Below are positions 55,125 through 64,000 of a stretch of 64,000 nucleotides of DNA, piece by piece. The notes beneath the pieces were generated by a model. The model searched no databases. It was not told the DNA's origin and was given only the letters and a program-made list of their open reading frames with translations. The DNA comes from Martensiomyces pterosporus (lineage: Eukaryota > Kickxellomycota > Kickxellomycetes > Kickxellales > Kickxellaceae), in contig MU603938.1 of assembly GCA_025201845.1 (NCBI GenBank), positions 1-64,000 of the forward strand, written 5' to 3'. The position numbers and the translations under genes are program-made. Positions within the stretch are counted from its first letter, which is position 1. Each line of letters begins with the position of its first letter.

Positions 55125-56165
55125 TCAGTCAGATTCTGCCTCGGACTCTTCATTTGGCGACTCGTCTTCCTCTTGTGCATCCTCGTCATTGTCGTCGTCC
55201 TCGTCCTCGTCTTGGGCTTTGGCGTCGCTCTCGCTCTCGCCATCTGTGTATGCATCAGACTCCTCGCTCTCCTCGCTCTCCTCGCCTTCCTCCTCGTCTT
55301 GAGCGCTACCGTCGCCTGCTTGGTTCTCTGCTGGGCCAGCAGCATCACTTTCGTTTCCGCTCTCTGCCTCAGCCCCTTCTTCAGCTTCTTCCTCGCTCTC
55401 GCTTACTTCATCCACACTGTATGAGATCTTCCTGCGTGCGGCAGCCCTCCGGCTGCGTACAGACTCAACGGGAGCCAGGTCCTTCTCCTCATCAATGATG
55501 TTTGCCGTGCTCATCTCCTCCATCTCCGCGAGCAGATCCCGCTTGGCCTTGACCCTCTTACACTTCTCCAGCGTTGGCCTTCCTTCCACCCCCAACTCGG
55601 CGAGTGCCTTCTTCAAATGCCGTATCTGCTGCGCTGCATTCATTCCCGCAAGCTCCTTCGACCACACCTTGCGCACACCGCACTTGCTGATATAGGATTT
55701 GAGATTTGCAATCGTCGCCTCGTTGCCCTTTGACAGCGGCGCGTTGGCTTTGGGCCTTTTTGGGGTTTGCGGCGATTGTGGCGTGGCCGCACGCTTCTGG
55801 CTCTTCTTTTCAGGAAGCGGTCCGTCATCGATGACATCGGAAAGCTCGCTGTCGCTCATGTCGCTTCTGTGGTCCGCTGGACTCTCTTGCTCACCTGCGG
55901 CAGCCTGCCTAACCTCTGGGGAGTTCTTGAAGCCAGAACCCCTTGCTTTTGTCTGCTGTTCGATCTCTTCAAGAGCAGCGACAACAGCGTCCTTGACGAT
56001 TTGCTTGTACGGTTGCTCGTCAAGGCGTCCTTCCTCAAGGCGCATGCGCTTTTCGAGCGTTCTGCGCACGACGCGATTGGTGAGCTTATCGAGGTCTCCT
56101 TCGCGAACCACCGTTAGGCACTCTGCCTTTAGCTCGTTGACGTCGATATCCTTTACTGGCTTCAT
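55125..56165 (-). CDS. HIRIP3-like histone chaperone (CHZ-type)
   Basis: A 346-residue acidic nuclear protein resembling HIRIP3, a chaperone of H2A-H2B. Residues 1 to about 65 resemble the N-terminal DEK_C-like helical domain (VNELKAECLTVVREGDLDKL, TNRVVRRTLEKRM, QPYKQIVKDAV). A Ser/Lys-rich linker follows. The conserved core spans about 150-225: ANLKSYISKCGVRKVWSKEL, LKKALAELGVEGRPTLEKCK and KRDLLAEMEEMSTANII, the HIRIP3/CHZ-adjacent pattern. The C-terminal third is extremely acidic (Glu/Asp/Ser) and would bind basic histones. The single exon runs from the MKPVKDI start at 56165 to the stop at 55125. Orthology is inferred from pattern; generic acidic chaperones cannot be excluded without a search. 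Confidence 0.72.
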   Translation of the reverse strand: MKPVKDIDVNELKAECLTVVREGDLDKLTNRVVRRTLEKRMRLEEGRLDEQPYKQIVKDAVVAALEEIEQQTKARGSGFKNSPEVRQAAAGEQESPADHRSDMSDSELSDVIDDGPLPEKKSQKRAATPQSPQTPKRPKANAPLSKGNEATIANLKSYISKCGVRKVWSKELAGMNAAQQIRHLKKALAELGVEGRPTLEKCKRVKAKRDLLAEMEEMSTANIIDEEKDLAPVESVRSRRAAARRKISYSVDEVSESEEEAEEGAEAESGNESDAAGPAENQAGDGSAQDEEEGEESEESEESDAYTDGESESDAKAQDEDEDDDNDEDAQEEDESPNEESEAESD

Positions 56166-56471
56166 GTACTTTGAGCAGCGCTAAAAAAACAAAAGTGCGG
56201 CGAAGAGGAGGAAAAATCAGAGGCAGCGACAAACTGAGAAGCAGACAAGAAAAAAAAAATAAGAAACGCGAACCGACGTAATAAAGCGCGCTTTGATCAT
56301 GCGTGGAAAATATCTCGCGCGCACCAAGAGCAGAGTGCGCAGTTTGGTGATCGGTGGTGTATTCCTGTGAGACCAGTTGCAAAAAAATGGCTCTAGAAAA
56401 AGAAAGCAGGTTATTGGCACTCAAAGACATGTCTGTAGGCACCCTGTCTCCAATTGACGGATATTAGCGTT
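56166..56471. promoter_or_regulatory. HIRIP3-like promoter and 3' flank of small secreted gene
   Basis: About 300 bases with no gene. The minus-strand sequence before 56165 is C/T-rich leader. Confidence 0.4.
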
Positions 56472-56837
56472 CTAGAGCGCGACGCAGGCGTCAAGGCCAG
56501 TGAGCTCCAGGTTGAGACGGAGTCCCAAATCGATTCCGAGCCAACTAAGCAGGCCGGGGAAATTCTTGTCGCAAACAACGCCCTCCTCGGTAGCTGCAGC
56601 CGGGGTCGGAGTCGGGGTTTCATGGCCGACGCCAACGGCACCAGAGACCCAGGGGTTTGAGTAGCTGACGTAGTAGTGTGTGATGGATCCATCAAATCCT
56701 GACAGATCGACGCCGTAGCTGTAATCGTAGGAGCTGGTGGACGATGTAGTGGTGGGCTTGGGTGAGGGCATGGTGGATGTTGCGCCTCCCACGAGAGAAA
56801 GGCCAAGCAGCGGGAGTATCCTGACGATGAAGCCCAT
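56472..56837 (-). CDS. Small secreted protein of unknown function
   Basis: A 121-residue protein with a clear signal peptide (MGFIVRILPLLGLSLVGGAT). The following segment is Ser/Thr/Pro-rich (MPSPKPTTTSSTSS), then a Tyr/Gly-rich region (YDYSYGVDLSGFDGSITHYY), and the C-terminal 40 residues include two cysteines (VVCDKNF...DACVAL) and an amphipathic leucine-rich stretch. The two cysteines could form a disulfide. It is likely an exported or wall protein; function is unknown. The stop is at 56472 and nothing suggests a further exon. Confidence 0.65.
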   Translation of the reverse strand: MGFIVRILPLLGLSLVGGATSTMPSPKPTTTSSTSSYDYSYGVDLSGFDGSITHYYVSYSNPWVSGAVGVGHETPTPTPAAATEEGVVCDKNFPGLLSWLGIDLGLRLNLELTGLDACVAL

Positions 56838-57515
56838 GGTTTCTATAGCTGTATCTCCTTGATTTGTAGTAGAGAGCCAGAGTAATGCAGGGAGGGGAAA
56901 AAGGCTAGAGATTGCGTGCTGCGTTTGTGCGTTGCTAGAGTTTTGCTTCTCTGCTCTCTTAGCGATCCTCTTCCAGCCTCACCAGTTGTTATATTCATGC
57001 TCAAGGTGAGCGTCTCTGGGAGGTGGTGTAGCCAGAACTGTTCTTTTCGTGGCAAGTGGGCTGAAAGAGACACAGACACAGGAGGATGACGCTGTACATG
57101 TGCACACCAGCATGTGTAAATGCCAGGGTAACGTGTGTGCTGGCCATGCCATTTCAGTCACATCTGCAAATGAAGCCACACTTGCACACGGAGACGCATT
57201 AGAAAGACAAAGCAGTTATGCATGGCATTCAGGAAAATGAACAGGTGAATGCGACTCTTGGCCAAAGGGCGGGGCGCTTTGTACATGCACACCAGATGCA
57301 TGCGTGCAATACATGAGTGCACGCTGCCTCGGCTAGCTTCCTGGCAGGCGTCTCTTCTGGCTGCTGAGCAGCCAAAGCCATGCCTAGGGGTTTAATGTCA
57401 TTGTCGTTATCAGAAACATAAAGCAGGAGTTGTCTGGAGCAGATTAACGTAGGTGGAGGAGACGGGAGTAAAACCCGAGTTGGCGCCCACATAGCCCGCA
57501 TGCCCCTGCTCCGTC
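56838..57515. other. Intergenic region left of asparaginase
   Basis: About 680 bases between the secreted-protein start (minus) and the asparaginase stop (minus). Only short conflicting frames occur. No specific element was recognised. Confidence 0.45.
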
Positions 57516-60215
57516 CTACTCGCTCAGCTCATGGCCCCTCGAGGGCAGGACCTCAGAGAACATCGTGCATATGCGCTGCATGTCGTCCAGGCTGTCTTCG
57601 TGCGGCGCACCCATTTCGTTCCACAAGTCAAGCTTGCGCAGCACATAGTCCATCGGACTGTACCCCCAGTGGTCCCAGTGCTCGACAGTGGTTCCAGGAA
57701 GCGCAAGCAAAAGCTGAACAATCTCGACCTGACTCGAAATGACTGCAAAGTACAGGATCGTCCTACCCTCGTGGTCAGTGGCGGTCACGTCAAACCCGGC
57801 TCTAACCGCCAGCTTGACAAACTCAATGTCGCCTCTAGAGACCGCGTTCTGCATGCTCACCATCAGGTCCTTGGTTTCGGCATCGCTGAAATGCGCGCCG
57901 GCCTGGAGAAGCATGCTGACCATCTCGGGGTGCCTCGAATATATGGCAACAAACAGCGGCGTGTGTCCTTGCCTGCTCAGCACATGCACGCTGGCTCCGC
58001 GCTTGAGCAGGAACCTTGCGCATGGAATCTGACCCGCACGCACTGCGCTGTGCAGCGGAGTCTGGCCGGTGTAGTCGTAGCACGTCACATCCAGGTAGTT
58101 GTTGGATGCCGCCTCGAGCAGGTACATCCCCTGCAGGTCACCGGTAGCTGCTGCTGCGCATAGCAGGACGGGGAAGAACGAGCGGTAGATGGACGCACGC
58201 TCAGTGACCGTCTCCCTCGACCGCGGGCTGCTGCCGCCCGAATGCCACGAGTCCGACCTGTGCCCCGCACGCTTGTAGTCAAGCTCTGAAATGCTGCGGG
58301 CGATGGGCGAGAGCGGGCTGCTGTTGTCTTCAGCAAAGCTCATTGCGCTGGGGCTGCCTGCCAAGGAGATTCTGCTCAGTGGCGGCTTTTGCGCAGACGG
58401 CTCGACGTTGGACTCGTTCGCCTTAGTCTCATCGAGGATCTGGCGCGAGACAAACTGTGTGAACGTATGCGACCGGCCCTGCCCAGTGTAAAAGATCGGC
58501 CGTGAGTGGGACTGCACCACGGTCAACTCGCCCCGCAGGCTGCGGCTCAGCATCTCACGGCACTCGTCGGGTGAAAAGCCGCGGCCCAAAAGATAGCTGA
58601 GCTTCGTCAGCGCGCACTCCGACGTCATATCGCGGCCAGGCACCACCTTTGCCTTGGTTAATCCGCGCGCCGTGGCGTACAGATCAGACACGTTGCCTCT
58701 CGAGCACTGCGTGACATTGACAATAACCACGCCGCGCTCGCTCGCCTCAGCAAAAGCCTCGAGGATGTTTGGCCGAGTGTCAGGCGCATTCCCGGCGCCA
58801 AATGTCTCCAGCACGATGCCCTGGATAGGCGGCGCGAGGAAGGCACGGATTGCGCTAGCCGAGATTCCAGGGAACAGGCGCAGGGTGGCAACATTCGAGT
58901 TCATCTGCTTGTGCGCACAGAATGGCTCAATGGCGTTTGGACGCAGGACCTCAGGCCAGTTGACCTCGATGTCCACGCCGACTTTGACCAGGGGAGCGAG
59001 GTTCGGCGACCCAAACGCCTCAAAGTCCATAGCATCGATCTTTACGCACCGGCTGCCGCGGAACAGCTTGTTGCTAAAGTACAGCGTCACCTCGGGGATC
59101 ACAAAGTGGCCGGCAATGGTCAGCGCACCCAAAAAGTTCTCAATGCCGTCGTTCCTAACCTCAGCAATGGGAACCTGCGATCCAGTAACGATAACCGACT
59201 TGCCCAGGTTCTGGAGCATGAAACTCAGTGCACTCGCAGTGTACGCCATCGTGTCCGTGCCGTGGAGGATGATGAATGCATCGAAGGTGTAGTAAAACCG
59301 CTCAATGTCAGTGACGATACGCACCCAGTCGGTCATGTCCATGTTGCACGAGTCAAGCAGTGGATCGTACTCGAGGAAGCAGTACTGCACGCGCCGCCCA
59401 TACATCGATTTGGGCGTAATCAGCCATTCGGACAGCCTCGATGGAGTTCCCGCGCCTCTGGCATCTTGGCTATCTTCGCACTCAGATTCCGGACAAGGAG
59501 GAGGCTTTGATTTGGCGTCGTCAACACTGGTAGCAGCAGCAGAGCTGTCCGACGAATCGTCTGCTGTGCTCAAAGACAGGCCAGCTATCTTGCTCCGAAG
59601 GTTATTCTCAGCGCCCACAGGCGGGTCGCCCGCTGCATCCGGCTGCCCATGGCCCGCACCGTGCTCCACAATAGCATCCTCTGCCTGCTCACGGGGACTG
59701 CTGCTGCTGTCCGCGCGTGTGTTTGACAGACCCAGCCCCTGCATCTGCGCCGGGCGTCCCAGGTCACCAGGCCCCCTGCGCTGACCGCGGGACATATCCT
59801 TCAGCCGCTGCTTCGCCTGTGCAATCAGCGAACTGGGCATAACCTTTGTACTGTGTACGCCGCTCTTGGTAGCAGCACGAGCAGCGCCGCTGTTGATGCC
59901 ACCGGTGCGCTGGAACTCGATCTCAAAGTCTTTGAACCCGTCTGGGTCATGGAACCGCTCGATCGACCGCAGCTTTGCGGGCAAAAAGCCCTTGACCGGA
60001 GAGTATCCATTGGACTTGTCGTGCTTCATGCCAATGGTGCCGCCCGTGTATATCACCAGGACCTTGGACACGCCCTGGGTCAGCGCTTCCTCCCGCGACG
60101 CCCGCATGCGCTGGAAGTCGGCGGTCTCGCTGTAGTGGTGTGCTGCGATATCAGCCTCGTCGACGGGCGGCGTCCTGGGCCGCAGAGAATCAGTGCTGTT
60201 TGTGGTCTCGCTCAT
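57516..60215 (-). CDS. L-asparaginase with C-terminal ankyrin repeats
   Basis: An 899-residue, single-exon enzyme of the type I (cytoplasmic) asparaginase family, hydrolysing asparagine to aspartate and ammonia. The first catalytic threonine is in VLVIYTGGTIGMKHD (near residue 57-62). The second motif, IILHGTDTMAYTASALSFML, contributes the other conserved threonine and aspartate, followed by VIVTGSQVPIAEVRNDGIEN. The N-terminal catalytic part is interrupted by a ~130-residue Ser-rich insertion between the first and second motifs. The C-terminal ~170 residues are ankyrin repeats (for example QTPLHSAVRAGQIPCARFLL, DHEGRTILYFAVISSQVEIV). This asparaginase-ankyrin architecture matches animal ASPG (60-kDa lysophospholipase-type) and many fungi. 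Yeast secreted Asp3 type is excluded by the architecture. Confidence 0.94.
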   Translation of the reverse strand: MSETTNSTDSLRPRTPPVDEADIAAHHYSETADFQRMRASREEALTQGVSKVLVIYTGGTIGMKHDKSNGYSPVKGFLPAKLRSIERFHDPDGFKDFEIEFQRTGGINSGAARAATKSGVHSTKVMPSSLIAQAKQRLKDMSRGQRRGPGDLGRPAQMQGLGLSNTRADSSSSPREQAEDAIVEHGAGHGQPDAAGDPPVGAENNLRSKIAGLSLSTADDSSDSSAAATSVDDAKSKPPPCPESECEDSQDARGAGTPSRLSEWLITPKSMYGRRVQYCFLEYDPLLDSCNMDMTDWVRIVTDIERFYYTFDAFIILHGTDTMAYTASALSFMLQNLGKSVIVTGSQVPIAEVRNDGIENFLGALTIAGHFVIPEVTLYFSNKLFRGSRCVKIDAMDFEAFGSPNLAPLVKVGVDIEVNWPEVLRPNAIEPFCAHKQMNSNVATLRLFPGISASAIRAFLAPPIQGIVLETFGAGNAPDTRPNILEAFAEASERGVVIVNVTQCSRGNVSDLYATARGLTKAKVVPGRDMTSECALTKLSYLLGRGFSPDECREMLSRSLRGELTVVQSHSRPIFYTGQGRSHTFTQFVSRQILDETKANESNVEPSAQKPPLSRISLAGSPSAMSFAEDNSSPLSPIARSISELDYKRAGHRSDSWHSGGSSPRSRETVTERASIYRSFFPVLLCAAAATGDLQGMYLLEAASNNYLDVTCYDYTGQTPLHSAVRAGQIPCARFLLKRGASVHVLSRQGHTPLFVAIYSRHPEMVSMLLQAGAHFSDAETKDLMVSMQNAVSRGDIEFVKLAVRAGFDVTATDHEGRTILYFAVISSQVEIVQLLLALPGTTVEHWDHWGYSPMDYVLRKLDLWNEMGAPHEDSLDDMQRICTMFSEVLPSRGHELSE

Positions 60216-60738
60216 TTCACCCGCTGCTAATTAGCTGCAAAAGAAAGGGGAGCAGGAAAAAAAGGAAGAAAAAAGGTGCTGTGGCATATAGTGTGTGAGG
60301 ATGGAAAGAAACAAGCGGCTGTCAAGGAGGAAGCAACAGCCATGCAAGGGTTGCGAGCGCCTCTGGAAGGCGAGCGAGATTCAAGAGCGGTAGAACCCAG
60401 GCTCTTTCTGTGAGCGATGCTGCCGCTCCCCAAACCAATGCTCTCTGCAGTGGCTACAAAAATTTGTTCACCCGGTGTGGATGCTGTTTTCCAGTGCTAG
60501 CAGAGGTGGAAGGCACAGACCATTTCGACACGGGTACAGCACACTGAGTGCCTGCAGGCGGTAGCTCGTGCGGGAGGAGAGTGTGAGAAAGTCGATCCGT
60601 GGTATTAGTAATGTCGGTAGAAAAGCTACATGCTGCTGGGGTGTCGCGTGTGCACCTGGACGGCGCCGATCCGGCCAGCCTTGCCAGCCAGCTTGCACGC
60701 GCCCTTTCACTAACAGGCAACACGGTGGCCAGCTGTGC
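60216..60738. promoter_or_regulatory. Asparaginase promoter and tomosyn-like 3' flank
   Basis: About 520 bases with no supported gene. The minus-strand leader before the asparaginase ATG is C/T-rich. Confidence 0.45.
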
Positions 60739-63700
60739 TCAAAAGAGGCCGAACCGCTTCTTCCTCTTGGTCTCCTGCTTGGAATTGTACGCCCTGATCT
60801 CAGTGAGGAAGCTGGACGCCTGCTGGCTCATCCGCTGCGTCTTTTGGTCCAGGTCATTCAGCCTTTGTTCGCGCTTATCGAGCAGGTTGCGTGCCTCCGA
60901 GAACGGGCTCATATCGACCGAGCGGCCCATTTCAGCTGCTCTGCTTGGCTCGTGGCCAGCCCCAGGGGAATTGCCACTGGCGTCTTTGCCTGCCCTGCCT
61001 CGATCTTCTATCTGCCGTAAGCGTGCTCCGGGTTGTGTGCCGCCACCGACAAGCAGGTCTCGGAAATGGCTGCTGAGGAATGCATCGGCGTCTTGTGCAG
61101 AGCTGTGTGCCTTGCCAAAGAGCCACGACGTGATTCCCTTGCGTGCAGGCCGCGGTGGGGATCTGAGGGCGGCGTCAAAAAACGACCTCTTTCCGCTGTC
61201 TCTAGATTCCGGGGGCTCAGCGCCACCGACCTGTTCGGCAATCGACGCTTGGAGGAGCAGCGCGTTGGGTCCCAGCAGCGAGATATGGCCATGCGTGTTT
61301 ATCTCGATGCTTGCCGACGAAATCAAGTCCTTGGCTCCCGGTATGGGCACGACCGCCTCCTCACGAAGCTCCGGAAGCGACAGCAAGGTGACATTGGCCT
61401 GGCTGTCAATAGCCGCTACACCCTGCCACCCCGTGCGCAGCTTGACGACGTGCATACCCAGGAAACGAGCACTTTTTGGCGCTGCATGGCTGAACACGGG
61501 CGTTGGCGTGACGCCTGAATGCACAGTCACAGCCGCATGTGAGCCGACAACAAGCAGGTGCGGAATGACCGTGCTGCTCTCCCTCGTGCTCGTGTGAGTG
61601 ACATTCTCCATTTCCAGGTACAGAATCGGGCCGGCACATGCCCACGCCTGGGTCCTTGGCGGAGATGTGCTGTAAATCGAGTAAAGAGTGATGTACCCGC
61701 GCGACGTTCCAACGATGAAGTGGTCCCCGTTCTCGGCTCCTGGCCCCACGCCAGCGACCTTGCCATTGCTCGAGCCGCCGCCGTGGAATCTCACAATGCT
61801 TGCTGCAGTGATTGTCTCCACTTCTTTGGACCCTGCAGCCGCCTGCGATTTCGCAGCTGGGCCTTGCTCGGCCCCAGGAGATTGTGCGGTCCTTGCTGCA
61901 GTGAAAATGTCCTTGGCAGTCTGAGTTGCATCGGGGGGCTGGTTGAGGTTATCCGCCATGAGAACTGCTTGCTTGACGCAGTCAATAACCGCAAACACGC
62001 CGCCGTCGTAGACGATGGCAGCTATCCCATCGTAGCCGGCGACCACACGAACAACCTTGCGGCAATAAAAGCGCGCCAGCATAAACGGAATCACACACGA
62101 TGTTGGCCGCTCACTTGCACCAGCACCGGGCGACTCTGAGCCTGATCCTTGCTTGCGGGTCCTGTCGGACAGGCCGGCATCATCGATGCATTTGCGTTGG
62201 GACGCAGTGAACTTCAGGCCATAGATCATCTTTGTCATCTCCTCGTTGACCTTTGCTGTCCTTGAAGCCCAAACACCCGAGTCGATATCCAGTGGCCGCG
62301 ACGCGTGCCCTCTTTCCTCTTCGGCCATCATCCTTTGGACACCAGCAATCAGCAGCTCCTGAGCTGATTCTGGTGACCGTGTCCCTGATTTCTCGCTCGA
62401 GTCGCCATTCCGACCAACAAGGAGAGATCCTCTGCGAAGAAGCGCGCTAACGGACATTGTGGACTGCTTGGAAAGGCGGTGCGAAGAGCTTTTCTCGGCC
62501 TCGTGCATGGACTCTGACCGGTTGCGGAAGTGGCGAGACATGCGCCGAGCAACGCTATCAGTCTGTGCGCTTCTCAAGCGGCACAAGCGGAGTGAGCTGC
62601 GCCTAGAGCTTGCAGCAGACGAGCTTTTGCTCTCGGGTTTGTTTGCTGGGACATTGGCATCGACGTGGAGCCCCTCAGTCGGTGACTTTACCACCTGAGC
62701 CTCTTCCTCGTCCTCCAATGCCTGCTCGCCCATGACTTCGGCATCCAAGTAGTAGATCGACGCCAATTCGCGGACCTCTGGAATGGGTGTGCACTGCTGG
62801 GCTAGCGACATTTCAGGGTCCTCGGTAACAACGCAGACCAGCGTTTCTCCGCTGCTCATTCCTAGCACAAGCAATCCACTCGAGCCATACAGATCGACTG
62901 CCGATATTTTACCCTCGATTCCAAGCATCCGCGACACGTACTGACAGTTCATGCGCGCACCGGTGCATTGCCTGAGCTTCTGTGCGTATGAGCACCACAG
63001 CGAGACAGTATCTAGCGAATCGACGCAGCACAGCAGTCCAGCAACTCCAGGCTCTCTGTCAGGCGTGAATCCGGGGTCTGGAGCACTCACCGTATCCAGC
63101 AAGTGCCCGCCAATTGTGGTTGGCAAGGAGTCCAACAGAGAAAGGCTCAGTGTGCCCCTTGTCTCGCGTGCAATAACAGCAGGCGTCGAGCACCACGACA
63201 GCTCGCCTGGCAGATTGGTTGACCAAGCAAGATGCAGTCCAGCATCAAGCCTGAGCCCGCGCACGGCGGATGGCTGGCCCAGCAGAACGACCAGGCCACG
63301 CAGGCCTTCGTTGCCATTTCGCCATGGAGAAGACCAGGGGACGGTGCACAAAGAGGTCATGGATGAGCCTAGCTCGTACCGGTCGTGTGTGGCGATATCG
63401 GCACTGCTTTTTATGCTTGCGGTCCTATTCCCGGTCCCAAAGACGTGGATTATCTGCTGGTATGTGACTGTGGATCCCGAAGTCACTACAAGAAATGACT
63501 GGTCCAGGTGCTCGTGAGTGCACCACCGCACATGCCCCAGGCACCGCATATTGCGTTCCAGATCAGCACCGGCTACTGCTGCGCTGCCAGTGGATAGAAC
63601 GTCTGGGTGTGTGATTGTGCGCGCTATGGCTGGCTGTGGCCCTGTGCCAGTGTTGAATATGCATAGAATACCGTTGTCATATACTGAAGCAATCAGCTCA

Positions 63701-64000
63701 CCGTTGGGCGACCATCCGGCGCCTGTCAGCTGGGGCTCGATAGTGTGCACACCATCGATGCTTCGTCTGGAGGCAGGATGTTGTGTTTGTTGTGCTGTTG
63801 GCTGTGGTGGTGGTGGTGGTGGCTGCAACTTGTCGGAGCCGCCGCTGCTGCTATTAAAGTCGAGCGAGACTGGTGCACGGTGGAGTGACTGCTTGAGACC
63901 CGCGGGGTGCTCAAATTTATACCTCGCTACGACCATTGCCTTCTCCGACACGGATGCCTTCCCAATATCGCACACAACGCACGTTCCTTCCGAGTAGGCA
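60739..64000 (-). CDS. Tomosyn/Sro7-like protein of the lethal giant larvae family, N-terminus off window
   Basis: Partial gene: the frame is open to the right edge, so the N-terminus lies beyond the window. The GTG at 63975 is not a start; the residues before it (AYSEGTCVV) continue a WD-type strand. At least 1086 residues are present. WD40-type repeats fill most of the chain (for example GAGWSPNGELIASVYDNGIL, SGLLVLGMSSGETLVCVVTE, DHFIVGTSRGYITLYSIYST). The C-terminal ~55 residues form an R-SNARE-like coiled coil (ARNLLDKREQRLNDLDQKTQ) ending in a basic tail KKRFGLF, as in tomosyn and the Sro7/Lgl family, which regulate SNARE-dependent exocytosis. By eye the SNARE zero-layer arginine is not obvious. 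A Ser/Arg-rich insertion lies in the middle. Confidence 0.78.
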   Translation of the reverse strand, partial: AYSEGTCVVCDIGKASVSEKAMVVARYKFEHPAGLKQSLHRAPVSLDFNSSSGGSDKLQPPPPPPQPTAQQTQHPASRRSIDGVHTIEPQLTGAGWSPNGELIASVYDNGILCIFNTGTGPQPAIARTITHPDVLSTGSAAVAGADLERNMRCLGHVRWCTHEHLDQSFLVVTSGSTVTYQQIIHVFGTGNRTASIKSSADIATHDRYELGSSMTSLCTVPWSSPWRNGNEGLRGLVVLLGQPSAVRGLRLDAGLHLAWSTNLPGELSWCSTPAVIARETRGTLSLSLLDSLPTTIGGHLLDTVSAPDPGFTPDREPGVAGLLCCVDSLDTVSLWCSYAQKLRQCTGARMNCQYVSRMLGIEGKISAVDLYGSSGLLVLGMSSGETLVCVVTEDPEMSLAQQCTPIPEVRELASIYYLDAEVMGEQALEDEEEAQVVKSPTEGLHVDANVPANKPESKSSSAASSRRSSLRLCRLRSAQTDSVARRMSRHFRNRSESMHEAEKSSSHRLSKQSTMSVSALLRRGSLLVGRNGDSSEKSGTRSPESAQELLIAGVQRMMAEEERGHASRPLDIDSGVWASRTAKVNEEMTKMIYGLKFTASQRKCIDDAGLSDRTRKQGSGSESPGAGASERPTSCVIPFMLARFYCRKVVRVVAGYDGIAAIVYDGGVFAVIDCVKQAVLMADNLNQPPDATQTAKDIFTAARTAQSPGAEQGPAAKSQAAAGSKEVETITAASIVRFHGGGSSNGKVAGVGPGAENGDHFIVGTSRGYITLYSIYSTSPPRTQAWACAGPILYLEMENVTHTSTRESSTVIPHLLVVGSHAAVTVHSGVTPTPVFSHAAPKSARFLGMHVVKLRTGWQGVAAIDSQANVTLLSLPELREEAVVPIPGAKDLISSASIEINTHGHISLLGPNALLLQASIAEQVGGAEPPESRDSGKRSFFDAALRSPPRPARKGITSWLFGKAHSSAQDADAFLSSHFRDLLVGGGTQPGARLRQIEDRGRAGKDASGNSPGAGHEPSRAAEMGRSVDMSPFSEARNLLDKREQRLNDLDQKTQRMSQQASSFLTEIRAYNSKQETKRKKRFGLF

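Overview
The window is a stretch of fungal nuclear chromosome. It carries about 26 protein-coding genes, one multicopper-oxidase relic, one assembly gap, and no recognisable tRNA, rRNA, transposon or CRISPR. Fungal markers include a trifunctional HIS4, ATP synthase subunit h, a Cdc11-type septin, a Trp2-type anthranilate synthase and a HAL4/SAT4-type kinase. Genes usually absent from or reduced in yeasts are also present (ZZZ3-like and HIRIP3-like chromatin proteins, WDR89, PSMD5, an SLX4 with two UBZ4 fingers, a five-ZZ NBR1). Genes are intron-poor, with introns of roughly 100-580 bases often close to the start codon. Together this suggests an early-diverging fungus, possibly Kickxellomycotina; that placement is inference, not proven.

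Layout. 1-5.5 kb: mitochondrial ATP synthase subunit h and ribosomal protein uS17m (both minus), then SLX4 (plus). 6-10.4 kb: a small secreted protein and the NBR1-like receptor. 10.8-16.3 kb: Rlp24, mitochondrial uL13 (minus), the proteasome-assembly protein PSMD5 and bystin/Enp1. 16.7-26.3 kb: TRP2, RPS12 (minus), a ZZZ3-like Myb/ZZ protein and HIS4 (minus), the last with a consensus Gcn4-type site upstream. 26.3-28.8 kb is a long gene-free divergent region. 28.8-38.2 kb: HAL4-like kinase, ATE1, a FEN1/XPG-family nuclease with an (Glu-Ala)15 tract, a Cdc11-like septin and a steroid 5-alpha-reductase-family enzyme (minus). 38.5-48.9 kb: a G3BP-like NTF2/RRM protein (minus), a CMGC kinase, WDR89 (minus), the orphan multicopper oxidase exon (minus), an AP-1/AP-2 beta adaptin and primase PRI1 (minus). 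49-64 kb, all minus: a Ser-rich secreted protein, an RA/PH protein, a 1.9-kb gap, a HIRIP3-like histone chaperone, a small secreted protein, an ankyrin-asparaginase and a tomosyn/Sro7-type protein that runs off the right edge.

The genes do not form a pathway cluster; they are unrelated housekeeping and regulatory genes. Loose themes are ribosome and mitoribosome biogenesis (Rlp24, Enp1, RPS12, uS17m, uL13m), amino-acid biosynthesis (TRP2, HIS4), genome maintenance (SLX4, FEN1-like, PRI1) and protein turnover or trafficking (NBR1, ATE1, PSMD5, AP beta, tomosyn). I did not find a convincing novel multigene system. The best leads are the orphan oxidase exon, the HIS4 upstream site, the domain architectures of the NBR1, ZZZ3 and SLX4 homologues, and the divergent nuclease, septin and kinase. 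Exon structures were derived by eye from GT/AG signals, reading phase and family alignment from memory; no searches were run.
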